DNA of 64,000 nt from Tetrapyrgos nigripes (lineage: Eukaryota; Basidiomycota; Agaricomycetes; Agaricales; Campanellaceae). The notes under the pieces were generated by a model. The model was not told where the DNA came from. It did no database searches and was given only the letters and a program-made list of their open reading frames with translations. Location: the NCBI GenBank assembly GCA_013368315.1, contig JAACJM010000164.1, forward strand, positions 62,001 through 126,000. Direction: 5' to 3'. Positions 22,886 to 32,626 of the stretch are shown here, in pieces. A program made the position numbers and the translations under genes. Within the stretch, counting starts at the first letter, position 1. Each line of letters begins with the position of its first letter.

Positions 22886-22944
22886 TTTCATTCAGCCTCG
22901 TAATATTCGAGACCTGGAAAGTCAGCTAGATTTGGAGTGGGCGA
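22886..22944 (+). other. Left half of a host last exon split by copia element C
   Basis: The bases before the copia LTR read NIRDLESQLDLEW-A in one frame. The bases after the right LTR, once one copy of the GGCGA duplication is removed, continue in the same frame as RGLTDQPPPVYQP-stop (stop at 51791-51793). A C-terminal (W)A.GL.D.PPP.Y.P tail is usual for basidiomycete single-pass membrane proteins, and a coiled coil ends the part at 21.1 kb. I infer this is the end of that gene. Mixed evidence: the joined frame is seen, the gene identity is inferred. Confidence 0.5.
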
Positions 22945-23275
22945 TGCTGTGAATAGCCCCTATCATCCACAATATCTCATCTATTTTCCTTATCTTTCAT
23001 TGTTATTTGTTTACCAAAAGCTTCTACACTATATAAGGGCATTTCTCTCTTATCTCCTCATCCTTTCACTCCGTCTTTGCGTGTTGGTTGAGGAGGTAAG
23101 ACTTTCACTCTTTACTTATATATTTCATTTACTAACAACCTAACTAGCTATATCTGACTTGCGTGTATTCTCGTTAGGTACTTATTGATCCTTTCACTCC
23201 ATCTTTGTGTGTTGGTTGAGGAGCTATATCTGACTTGCGTGTATTCTTGTTAGGTTGTGATCTAAGGCCACAACA
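22945..23275 (+). repeat. 5' LTR of copia C, with an internal tandem duplication
   Basis: 331 bp against 255 bp for the 3' LTR. The extra 76 bases are a second copy of CCTTTCACTCCATCTTTG...GAGGA followed by GCTATATCTGACTTGCGTG. A TATA-like ACTATATAAGGG lies at about 23028. Confidence 0.9.
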
Positions 23276-23290
23276 GGTTATGGGCTTCCC
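23276..23290 (+). promoter_or_regulatory. Primer binding site of copia C
   Basis: GGTTATGGGCTTCCC directly follows the LTR. Drosophila copia and many fungal copia elements use an internal part of initiator tRNA-Met with TTATGGGC in the site, and this matches that type rather than a 3'-end TGG site. Confidence 0.55.
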
Positions 23291-24158
23291 TTGAGGGTCC
23301 CAGATCTTATATCTACGAGTTTGCGCCTGGCACGCCACAGGATCAAACTTTTTTCTCCGTTTTTCCGTTGATCGATTGTTACGTGGGACCTTTTTCCGTC
23401 TATACAGTCTTGATCAACAGACTCAACAGACTTTACCAATATGGAGCCAAATACTCCCAGGAGCAACGGTGTCTACCAAAACCCAAACCAACATGTTGAC
23501 GGCGACGTTGACGGACATGTGTCACCCATCCAGGACCAGGACCAACAACATCCCAACCACCCCTCCATGGCATACCCCAGTTTCCCACAACCCACATCTG
23601 TCCATGGTTCTACACCACCTCATCTCTCTTATTATACCCCATTTCTTGACCCGCAACAACCCTTGTCCCCATCGAGTGCTTCTTTGTATGGAACGCCGCT
23701 GACATCCCCTGCTGTCCCATCTGTCATGTCTCCCATCAACAACTCCCTCTGCTTAATTCTGGACATCTGACATATATGTACAACATTCCATCACCCTTTC
23801 TTGGTGCAACACCTCCGATTTTCGGTCCACCTCCATTTTTTGCCCCTACGCATGCCCCTCCCACTACACCACATCCCACTGGCTTTGGCTTGGGTGCTGC
23901 GCAATCATTTCCAAATGGTCATCAAGCATCACTAGGCTTTACAGGTTCCCCGTCTCCCAGGAATGCAAACCATGATGTCCTTGGAGCTTCTTTGACCCCT
24001 GCTGTTGACACGTTCCCTTCACCACTGCATGAAAGCTTCCGTCTTTGCACTCTCCCTTGTCTCCCTATGGGAAACTCCCTGATACTTCCACAACTCTCTC
24101 CCCAGGGTCTTCAGCACAGGGCCAGCATGCCTGCACTCAGACAGTCTCCTGCACATAC

Positions 24159-24667
24159 TGTCAAGGTTGTCAGTACACTCAATAACCACCCAAGTCACAC
24201 AATATGAGAAAGCCAGTTACAAGAGAATAGATTGATCACGGAGAGATAGAGAGATAGAGAGAAAGTAGGCTGACTAGGCTCAACACTGCATAGTAAAAGT
24301 ACGGAGCAGAGATGAAGTGAACGAACTAAGGAATTGGTTACAAAGATCACAGGTATATAAGTAAAATATGAACAGATGGGAACGAGTAAGTAATAATAGA
24401 CGGTATCATGTGGAAATGTCAAAGGTGAGAGAGTAAAGAGTTAAGTATGGATAGATGAAGGTACTGGATCATAAGGAATGATTGACAGTGAGAATGTCCA
24501 TGGAGATAGGAATCGGAGGAGATAAAAGTATGAGTCATAGATCTGTAGAGATGGTAACTATAGACGATGATGAGAAATGATTGATGTTTATGGAGTTAAA
24601 GTGGGAAATAAGTAGTAGAGGGAAAAGAATAGAAAAGAAAAGAATAGGCGGGGAGCGATTCGTGACA
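24159..24667 (-). repeat. 3' LTR of chromovirus B
   Basis: 509 bp with TGTCA...TGACA ends. The polypurine tract on the minus strand, AAAGAGGGGGTAA at 24668-24680, abuts it as in element A. Confidence 0.95.
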
Positions 24668-24678
24668 TTACCCCCTCT

Positions 24679-25515
24679 TTAGGACAAGCTTTCACCGGAG
24701 CTCGGCAAGCTAGTTTTCCAGTGCTCCACCCATTGTTTCCGAAGTCGTCTGTCTATGTCCCCTTGACTCGGCCAATACTTCTCTAAGTTGTCCCAGCCTG
24801 TCGTGTAGTTTGTAATACTCCACCTAGGGTCATTCCAGTCAGTCAAGTCCCCCCATCCTGTCGTGTCGGTCGCTGTTCCCCAGCCTGCTCCATTCCCTCC
24901 ATCGTCGTTATCATACTGTAGGGTGACGTGTGCGCCCCATATACTGCCATCTCCCCATCCCAAGTTCCCTCTGTGCTCTGCTCGTAGGGATGTCCACTGA
25001 ACGACACATCTAGCTCGATGTCCTCTGCCCAATCTACATCGTCCTGGTCCATCCTCTCCTCCCCACGTGCAGCGTTGACATCCGTTGTGAGGTCCTGCGT
25101 GCTGTTTTGAGAGTCGACATTGACGTCCTGAGTGTTTTCCGTAGGTGCAACGCCCTCTGTTGGTTGGGTGTGCGGTATGAGCGATAGTGTTGGTGGAGGA
25201 AGTGGTAGACATTGTTATGACGAGAGTGTGGATGATTGTTGTTGGACTGGTAGCGGTGGATGATGTTCTGTAGTTCTCCGTTGTGGAAAGGGATCTTTTT
25301 ATAGTTGATGGTTTGTATGGTGTAAATGTTAACTGATCGGTCAGGTTATCGTTGGAGACGGGTTTGACAGTAAACGCCATTAACGAGGGAATGCGATCGA
25401 TGAATGATGACAAAAGTCTGAGTTCGATTGCCAAGTGGGATGTGAAGGAGGGCAAAGAATACCAATGTTCGTAACAGTGTTTCTCCTCGGAGTTGTGCTT
25501 TCGCTTGAAGCACAC
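24679..25515 (-). CDS. Extra gene captured between chromodomain and PPT of chromovirus B
   Basis: One open frame of 278 codons. The likely functional start is the ATG at 25212-25210 (context ACAATGTCT), giving MSTTSSTNTIAHTAHPTNRG and about 177 residues. It holds two tandem Cys/His modules: CTYGKHSGRQCRLSKQH...C and CTWGGEDGPGRCRLGRGH...C, pattern C-T-x-G...C-R-L-x3-H...C, possibly zinc-binding. The Trp/Gly-rich tail repeats TTGW (TTGWGDLTDW, TTGWDNLEKYW). A TATA box sits 85 bases upstream. Element A, otherwise collinear, lacks this segment: its pol end joins the polypurine tract directly. The segment has no stops although gag and pol have several. I know no family for it. A captured host gene is the likeliest origin, an element-specific accessory protein the alternative. 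Confidence 0.6.
   Translation of the reverse strand: MCFKRKHNSEEKHCYEHWYSLPSFTSHLAIELRLLSSFIDRIPSLMAFTVKPVSNDNLTDQLTFTPYKPSTIKRSLSTTENYRTSSTATSPTTIIHTLVITMSTTSSTNTIAHTAHPTNRGRCTYGKHSGRQCRLSKQHAGPHNGCQRCTWGGEDGPGRCRLGRGHRARCVVQWTSLRAEHRGNLGWGDGSIWGAHVTLQYDNDDGGNGAGWGTATDTTGWGDLTDWNDPRWSITNYTTGWDNLEKYWPSQGDIDRRLRKQWVEHWKTSLPSSGESLS
25296..25303 (-). promoter_or_regulatory. TATA box of the captured gene in chromovirus B
   Basis: TATAAAAA on the minus strand, about 85 bases before the ATG at 25212. The intervening leader is pyrimidine/A-rich (CCAACAACAATCATCCACAC), as is usual for basidiomycete 5' leaders. Confidence 0.5.
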
Positions 25516-25548
25516 GGGTACTTCGCCAGATGTCTTCCATGGCGATTC

Positions 25549-28500
25549 CTAGTGAACGCACCGTTGTTCTGGGCGTATCAGATTCTTGGGTCGATACGCG
25601 TCTGGGTGCTGTTGATGGAAGGTCTCGATCATCTCCTTCACCTTCGTCAATCCTGACGCTGGTTCCCATGAATTTTCTGAATCAGCATAGTCCAACCATT
25701 TGACAAGGTACTGTACTCCCCGATGGTTTCTCGTTGGTTTTGAATCTAAAATTGCTTCCACATCGTACTTGTTGTCTTCGGGAAGTAACTCCGCCACTTC
25801 TCCCGGATAATTCACTCTGTGGGCTTCGGTTTCTTTGTACTGCGATAGGAGTGAAGTGTGGAATACTGGATGAATGCGCCAGCTATTGGTAATTTGAGTG
25901 GTAGTTGACTTCACTGATAACGTCAGTGATTTTCGAATGGTCCGTGATGACGATTTGCCAACTTAGCTTTCGGTCTCGTTGTCTTCAAATTCTTTCCGTC
26001 TAGCAGTACTTTGTCCCCAACTTTAAACTTTATTCCTTCCTTCGTGTGGTCTTTGTTTTGTTCTTTCATCAGTTCTGCCGCTGTCGCCAGACTTGCTTTT
26101 AGTTCCTCTCGCAGAGTATCTAAGTTCTGGAGGCGTTCTTCGACCTTTGGCACATGTGAAGTCGGGTTGATGGAAGGGAAGAGCTGGGGTAGATATCCAT
26201 GGAGGAGTTCGAACGGCGATTTCCCGGTTGCTGAATGAATTCAGGTATTGTGACAGAATTCGGCGTAAGGTAGGTATTTAACCCAATTGTCCTGGCGGTA
26301 GTTACAGAAGGTTCGAAGGTATTGTTCAAGTTCTTGATTGAACCTTTCTGTCTCGCCATCTGTTTGCGGATGATAAGCTGTACTGAGTGCCGAAGTGATA
26401 CCTAACTTAGCGTAGATTCCTTTCATTACTTGGCTTGCGAATTGAGGTCCGCGATCAGATATCATTTTATCCCAGAGGCCGTATCTTTGCCAAGTGTTGT
26501 CGAACAATAGGTTAATTGTTCCGTCGCTATCGATATCTTTTCTGCATGGAGAAATGACAACTGTTTTTGTTGAACGGTCGACTGTGACGTGAATTGCATT
26601 GAAGCTGTCGCATTCTGGCAGATCCGTAATGAAGTCGGTTGTAATGGTGCCAAAGGGTCATTCTGGTATTTCGTTTGGAATTAACGGTACATGTGCCGGG
26701 TGGTTATTTGCCTTGGTCAACTGACAAGTAGCGCATCCTTCAACATAGTTACGAACGAATACTGACATACCAGGCCACCAGAATTCTCTACTGATGAGTT
26801 CATATGTTTTGAATCGTCCCGGGTGTCCTGCAGTAAGGCTGTTGTGATGCATTTTAACAATGTCCCGTCTGAGTTGTTGGTCATTCGGGATGTAGATCTT
26901 CCCTCTGAACAAGACGATTCCGTCTTTGTAATTCCATTCCTGTAGATTTTTCGCCAACATGCGTAGTCCATTGTTAAAGATGGTTTGTAACGCACTCACG
27001 ACTTCAGCATCCTTTTTCGGACATTCCTTAATCCGCCTCTTCAATTCTGTATCTCCTATTGTGGTTACCGTTCCCTGACCTCGTTGCTCAGATCCTGAAG
27101 AACCTGGGGTCAAGCAAGACTCTGTCTTTGTTGTCGTTTTCGACCCCCTCTTTATGATCTGATCTCTGAGAGAGCAGGTCACTTCAGTTCAAGTTCCCGG
27201 GTTTGTGCGTAAGTGTAAAGTCGAATCTGGTCAGAAATAAGGCCATTCTTGCTTGTCGTCGGCTAAGTTTCTGAGCGGTGGTGAAGTATCTAAGGTTATC
27301 GTGATTGGTCAAGATTTCAATGGTATGCGGTCCACCTTCAAGGTAGTGTCACCAGGCTTCAAGTCCACGTATGATCGCTAGCAGTTCTTTGTCGTGAATG
27401 TCGTAATTCTGTTCAGTTTCGGATAACGCTTTTGACAGGTAGGCTACTGGATGCCATTTATCATCTGGGCCTTGTTGTTGCAGGATACCTCCCGTAGCGT
27501 AATCTGACCCATCAACTTCTACTCGGTATGGTTTAGAATGATCAGGCATGAGAAGGACTGGTGAAGTCGTAAACGTATCTTTGAGTGCTTGGAAAGCCAT
27601 TTGAGCTTCCTTGGACCATTCCCATGGGTGCTCCTTTTTCGTGCGATTTTTGAGAAATCGCGTATAAAACGACAGTAAAAGTTTCTGAAGCTGATGAATG
27701 ATTGTACGTCTTTGACGTTGCGTGGGACTGGCCATTTGGTCACGCCTTCAACCTTGACTGGGTCCATTGCCAATGTGTTGTGTGCAAAGATAAGGCCGAG
27801 GAATTCCACTGAATCGGTTTCAAAAGTGCATTTTTCCGGTTTAGCGTATAAGTTGTTATCATGGAGTCGTGCCAATACTTGTTTCACCATGTATCGATGT
27901 TCTTCTAGTGATTCTGTGAATATGAGAATATCGTCCATATAGATCACAACTTTTCCGGAGTCGATCAGGTCCTTGAATAGAGTGTTCATCATCGCTTGGA
28001 ATGTAGCTGGAGAGTTCATAAGACCAAAAAACATCACCGTTGGTTTGAAGAGGCCGCAGTTGGTTTTAAACACCGCTTTCCATTCATCTCCCTTCTTGAT
28101 GCGTACGTTGTTATATCCCCATCTAAGGTCGACTTTGGAAAATATTTGTGCCCCTTTGAGTTTGTCTACAAGTTCCGATATAAGCGGTAGGGGGTATTTG
28201 TTTTTGACAGTTCCTTTTTTTAAAGCACGGTAGTCCTGTACTGGTCGTAGTTTTCCGTCTTTCTTTTTTACAAAGAAGAAGGGACTTGCCATAGGAGATT
28301 TCGACGGTCTTATATATTCTTTCTCTAAGTTTTCCTTGATGAATTCATCCAGTTCCTTTTGTTCATTTGGGGATAAAGGATATGTTTTGCAGGGGCGTGG
28401 TTCAAAGTCCGGTTTTAACTCGATAGCATGATCCCATTCGCCACGTTTCGGTAATCATTCTGAGGTTTGTTTGTCAAAGACTCATAAGAACTGATGATAT

Positions 28501-29330
28501 TGCGAAGGAATCTTATCTTTAAGAGGTACATCGACCTGGACATTCTGGGCTGCCTCTGCAAGTTCTTGTGCCTTTGTGAACCCGTGCGGATGTTCAGGTT
28601 TGGTGTTCCTGGCGCCTCTTCATCTATTCTTTCTTCCTTCCCTAACAATTCCTCCATTACATCCTGTTCCCACCGTTCTGGGATCGTATCTCTCCCGCAA
28701 TCGTCTTCAGTAAAGATCGCTGTTACCTCCGAACTTCGGTGGAAAGATCGAATAGGAATTCGACGGCATCGCCCTGCAACTTTTGGTTGGGCACCTGGTT
28801 TGAATTGTCCAACTGGTTCTAACCATCTGACTTGGTAATCCTTGTGGTGGGTTCTCGGATCAACGACTGTGGATTTCAAGGATTTAGTTTTCAAATGGAG
28901 AACGGGAGGTTTTGCCGTGATGCATGTTTCTGGGCATCTAGTCATGTCTACCCGTGAGTCCGACCAGTCTATAGTTGGATTATGTTCTTCCAACCAGTCG
29001 GTACCGAGGATTATATCATGATCCCCGATGTCCGTTACGTAGAACTCGGCCTTTTCTTCGTGGTATGCTTCGCCATTTCGGGAATAGATACGGAGATTTT
29101 GGATAGTGTATTCTCGCACCCATCCCATGGTGTTTTCGGAGCCGTCATGTTTCGAACTGGGAACGGGTTTTTAATAGGAAGAAGGGTGAGTTGATGTTTT
29201 TGTGCGAACTGGCCATTAATGATTATGCCTTCTGCACTGCTGTCGATTAGAGCGTTTGCGTCGATTTTTTCTACCGGTAACTTTTGCCGATTAATTCAGT
29301 TTTGAGTGTGATTGATGGTATCTGTCTGTT
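25549..29330 (-). pseudogene. Pol of chromovirus B: protease, RT, RNase H, integrase, chromodomain
   Basis: Protease near 29262-29240 reads ALIDSSAEG, a Ser where most retropepsins have Gly, then IGDHDIILGTDWLEEHNP. RT 28292-27700 with [11 protein letters not shown] and IYMDDILIF. RNase H 27735-27349 with VEVDGSDYA and YDIHDKELL, and a TGA at 27349-27351 where RHYLEGG is expected. Integrase HHCC 26890-26740 (HHNSLTAGHPG, CATCQL), core with TDLPECDSF, ISDRGPQFASQ and HPQTDGETERFNQ (26640-26330). Then FKVGDKVLLDG and a chromodomain (YLVKWLDYADSENSWEPASG, near 25680). Breaks: RT/RNase H frameshift near 27660, TGA after NEIPE (26658), TGA after CHNT (26241), frameshift near 25925. Confidence 0.85.
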
Positions 29331-29609
29331 ACGAGTGATTGCTGACATTCTTATTTCTGAAGGAAAGATTCACTCACTAGAGGGGTATAAACACACTATA
29401 TTGATTGTTCTTTTAACTGTCCGGTGTACTGTTCTACTCCTACTGACGACGTAGCAGAGGAGTGATTCAAAAATCCAATTTAGGTGTTTTGGGATGAGGA
29501 TGCCTGAGCTACCGTTACAGTGGTGAGATGCGGTTTCGACTGTTTGAACCGAACAAGAGGAGGGAAAGGTTCGGGAAGTGTTTTGAGATGACGTCCTTGG
29601 GTATGTCGG

Positions 29610-30891
29610 ACATTCGTTACTCATGTGTCTGGTTTGTCTACAGGCGAAGCATGCTCCTATTTTCGGAGTCGGTCCCTTTCATCAGGTGTCAGCTTAGCAG
29701 TGATTGAAAGATGAGTTAGCACCTGGTCCCATATTCATAAGCGAATTGACGCTTGCTGCCGTTCTCCCCTGAGACGGACCTGGACTACTCTTCGACGTTG
29801 AAGTAGTTTTCCAGTGTCCTTGTCTTTCCTGTTCCTTCAACCATTCTAAATGAAGCTCCACAGCTCTTTCCTTATACTCTTCGAAGTCGTCCCACTTTGG
29901 ATATGTTCTTCCAATTGCTTCTCGGAGTTTGGGTGGTAACCCATCCTGATAGAATTCCAACAACGCTGCTTCTCCGAACTCGGACTCTTCTCCGTATGTA
30001 ATCGAAGATGCTGTTGTAGCTGCTAATATCCGTCCCCTTCATTCTAGCAAACTTGATCTTCGTCCTCGCCACGTCTTCCGAGGCAAGAGCTTTGAAATCC
30101 TTTTTGAATCTATCACGTATCTGTTTCAAAGTTATCCATCTCCATTGGTCCGGTGTACTCGCCAAGTCTTCATTTCCCTCATCTTCATCTCATTCTATTA
30201 ATCTCTGCATTGCCCAGTCTCCTCCTTTTTCTCCCGTAAAGAACGACAGGAATAGTGAGACCTGACTTTCCTCGGTCAGGTACTTGCCTTTATTCATGCG
30301 TAGATAGTTATTGAATAGGGCCAGCCATCGTTTTGCCTCACTACGTTCTCCATTGAAGGCGTCTGGTTTTCTTCCTCGTTCAGAAATACCATTCGACCCG
30401 ATAGGAGGTGTATCAGCCATGACTGAGTCGTTTGGGTCGGACAGGTTTGGAGAAGGAGGTGTAGGAGGACGACGAGGGGCTACGGATGGTCCTTTGGCGG
30501 ATGGAATGGTGGGTGAAGAAGGTGGGGAAGTGGGATCATTTGGTTCTGATGGGTTATTAGGAGGGGTTTCTGGTACTGGGTCAGGTTCGGAGGGTTGGTT
30601 GGTAGGTGTAGAGGTCCCTTGGCGCGATTCGGTTTTAGGTTTTCGATGTGCCTTTTGGATTGCAAGTTCTTGGAGCTGGGTTATAACGTGTAACCAACTC
30701 AGGAGTTCTACGTTAGTAAGTTGTTGAGTGTTGTATCTGTTCAGACACAGTTGTGTGGTGCACGGAACCCAAGGATCATCACCGTTTTCAGGGATATAGC
30801 AGGCGTCTTGGTTTGATGCGGGATGGAATACGTGTGGTCGGTTGGCACAATGGAGGTTCGGGTCTGCAGATGCGGATCGTCGCTCGGTCAT
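29610..30891 (-). pseudogene. Gag of chromovirus B
   Basis: Start MTERRSASADPNLHCANR at 30891, a Pro/Ser-rich linker, then the capsid-like domain (KPDAFNGERSEAKRWLALFN, SLFLSFFTGEKGGDWA). A TGA at 30190-30192 interrupts. The frame continues TPDQWRWITLKQIRDRFKK, then a one-base shift near 30000 leads to FGEAALLEFYQDGLPPKLRE. Near 29660-29610 a CCHC zinc knuckle CFACRQTRHMSNEC is intact. It is the structural protein of the virus-like particle, non-functional here. Confidence 0.8.
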
Positions 30892-31319
30892 ACACTAATT
30901 TTTTACGAAAGGTAGTTGGGCCCCTAGGATAAAGGAAGATGCTAGACCGTATTCGGGGGAAGGTGATGAAGGGGAATAGTCAATGTTTTCTCTGAAGAAT
31001 AGAGGTCCTTCGATATGAACCACTGTTTCTCCTGTATTGAAGTCCTCTTTCACTGTTATGTATGAGAACGTTCAGAGAACCACGTCACCTGAGGTAAGTT
31101 TCCACACCCAACGTCTTGTGCAAATGAAGTGTCGGTCAAAGCTCCAAGGGTCCGCTCATATATTTCTTCCATGGGAGACCAGGTATTCGGTGTGCAAGAG
31201 GTAGTGAGGGAGAGGAAATGGAACCCGTTCGTAGTCACAAGGGGTTATAGTGGGTTCGATACAAATTCAGGGATGTGGGGTAGACAGAGTGAAGAAGGGA
31301 GGATTTGTGAGGTGGGTGT

Positions 31320-31337
31320 ATGGGAGTTTCGTTCAAG
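31320..31337 (-). promoter_or_regulatory. Putative self-priming site of chromovirus B
   Basis: Directly next to the 5' LTR the minus strand reads CTTGAACGAAACTCCC, not the TGG expected for a tRNA 3' end. TGAACGAA is the exact complement of TTCGTTCA at the predicted 5' end of the element mRNA (minus strand near 31503-31496, about 30 bases past the TATA-like box). With one bulged A the pairing extends to about ten bases. Tf1/sushi-type chromoviruses prime reverse transcription this way. Confidence 0.5.
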
Positions 31338-31845
31338 TGTCAAGGTTGTCAGTACACTCAATAACCACCCAAGTCACACAATACGAGAAAGCCGGTTACA
31401 AGAGAATAGATTGATCACGAGAGATAGAGAGATAGAGAGAAAGTAAGCTGACTAGGCTCAACACTGCGTAGTAAAAGTACGGAGCAGAGACGAAGTGAAC
31501 GAACTAAGGAATTGGTTACAAAGATCACAGGTATATAAGTAAAATATGAACAGATGGGAACGAGTAAGTAATAATAGACGGTATCATGTGGAAATGTCAA
31601 AGGCGAGAGAGTAAAGAGTTAAATATGGATAGATGAAGGTACTGGATCATAAGGAATGATTGACAGTGAGAATGTCCATGGAGATAGGAATCGGAGGAGA
31701 TAAAAGTATGAGTCATAGATCTGTAGAGATGGTAACTATAGACGATGATGAGAAATGATTGATGTTTATGGAGTTAAAGTGGGAAATAAGTAGTAGAGGG
31801 AAAAGAATAGAAATGAAATGAATAGGTGGGGAGCGATTCGTGACA
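31338..31845 (-). repeat. 5' LTR of chromovirus B
   Basis: 508 bp. On the minus strand it holds a TATA-like TTATATAC near 31531-31538. Transcription would be expected about 30 bases further on, near 31505. Confidence 0.95.
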
Positions 31846-32626
31846 CATACCGGCCATTTCCCTCTCCATCCTCCGAATGTCTTCACTGCTGGAGAACCAT
31901 CCTCTTTCTATGCTTTGCCAATTCCCTCATCGGTTACCCTCAAAAGCCGCTCAAGAGACTGTAAAAGAGCTGGACAGACTAAAAGGAGAGGAGAATTTCG
32001 TACAATGGGATATAGAAGTACGTCATGCTATCAATGGACTGGGTCTCCTTGGCCATGTTGTCTCCTGCCCTCCTCCTGGCATTCCCTCAACCTCCCATAA
32101 TACACCAGTTTTCGCTCCTGACGACCATACCTCTCCTGGTTACTGTGATTGGTTGACCAACAATGGTATAGTTGTTGGTCTCCTACTGCTTCGTGTCTCC
32201 AACAAAGTCTGGGCCGGTCTACCCGATACCTTCAACAACCTTGGTGAACTGACAACTGCTAGGGAATACTGGGAACACCTGAACCACCGCTGGGGTACAG
32301 GGAACGAGGCAAGAGCGTCGGTGTTATGAGACGCGTTATTCAAGACGAAAGCGGATGGCAAGGGGAATGTGGCGACTTATGTTACTCATTATCAAACCCA
32401 ACTCAACTCCCTGGTTCACTCTCATGCAAACACACTAGACTGGTCCAATATCTTACGGAAATTTGTGCAAGGTCTTCCCCACACCGTTCACCTTCCATCC
32501 TCAGTCAAGCTGACCACAGATTGGCTTTCTGTAATCAGGAGCATTTCAATTTTTTCGCGCGTCAAGTACATTCTCTTATGTTGACATGTAACTTCAGCAA
32601 GAAGAAGAAGAGCTCTGATTCTAGGG

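Larger units (their letters stand above)
24159..31845 (-). mobile_element. Ty3/gypsy chromovirus B, complete with both LTRs
   Basis: 7687 bp inserted in the gag of copia C. The target duplication CATAC is exact (24154-24158 and 31846-31850). LTRs 24159-24667 and 31338-31845 differ by about ten substitutions and one single-base indel, so roughly 98% identical. Minus-strand order: 5' LTR, gag with zinc knuckle, protease, RT, RNase H, integrase, chromodomain, an extra gene, polypurine tract, 3' LTR. Stops and frameshifts in gag and pol make this copy defective although the LTRs are similar. Confidence 0.95.
23441..32600 (+). pseudogene. Copia C gag, split by chromovirus B and decayed
   Basis: The first part (23441-24158) is Pro/Ser/His-rich (MEPNTPRSNGVYQNPNQHVD) with a frameshift near 23768. 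It resumes after element B at 31851 with KAAQETVKELDRLKGEENFV and QWDIEVRHAINGLGLLGHV, then LTTAREYWEHLNHRWGTG, a TGA at 32327-32329, and ATYVTHYQTQLNSLVHSHAN. This is the helical gag domain (retrotran_gag/UBN2-like) of fungal copia elements. A damaged zinc knuckle (CKKCHKWG) follows near 32710. Not translatable as one protein. Confidence 0.75.
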
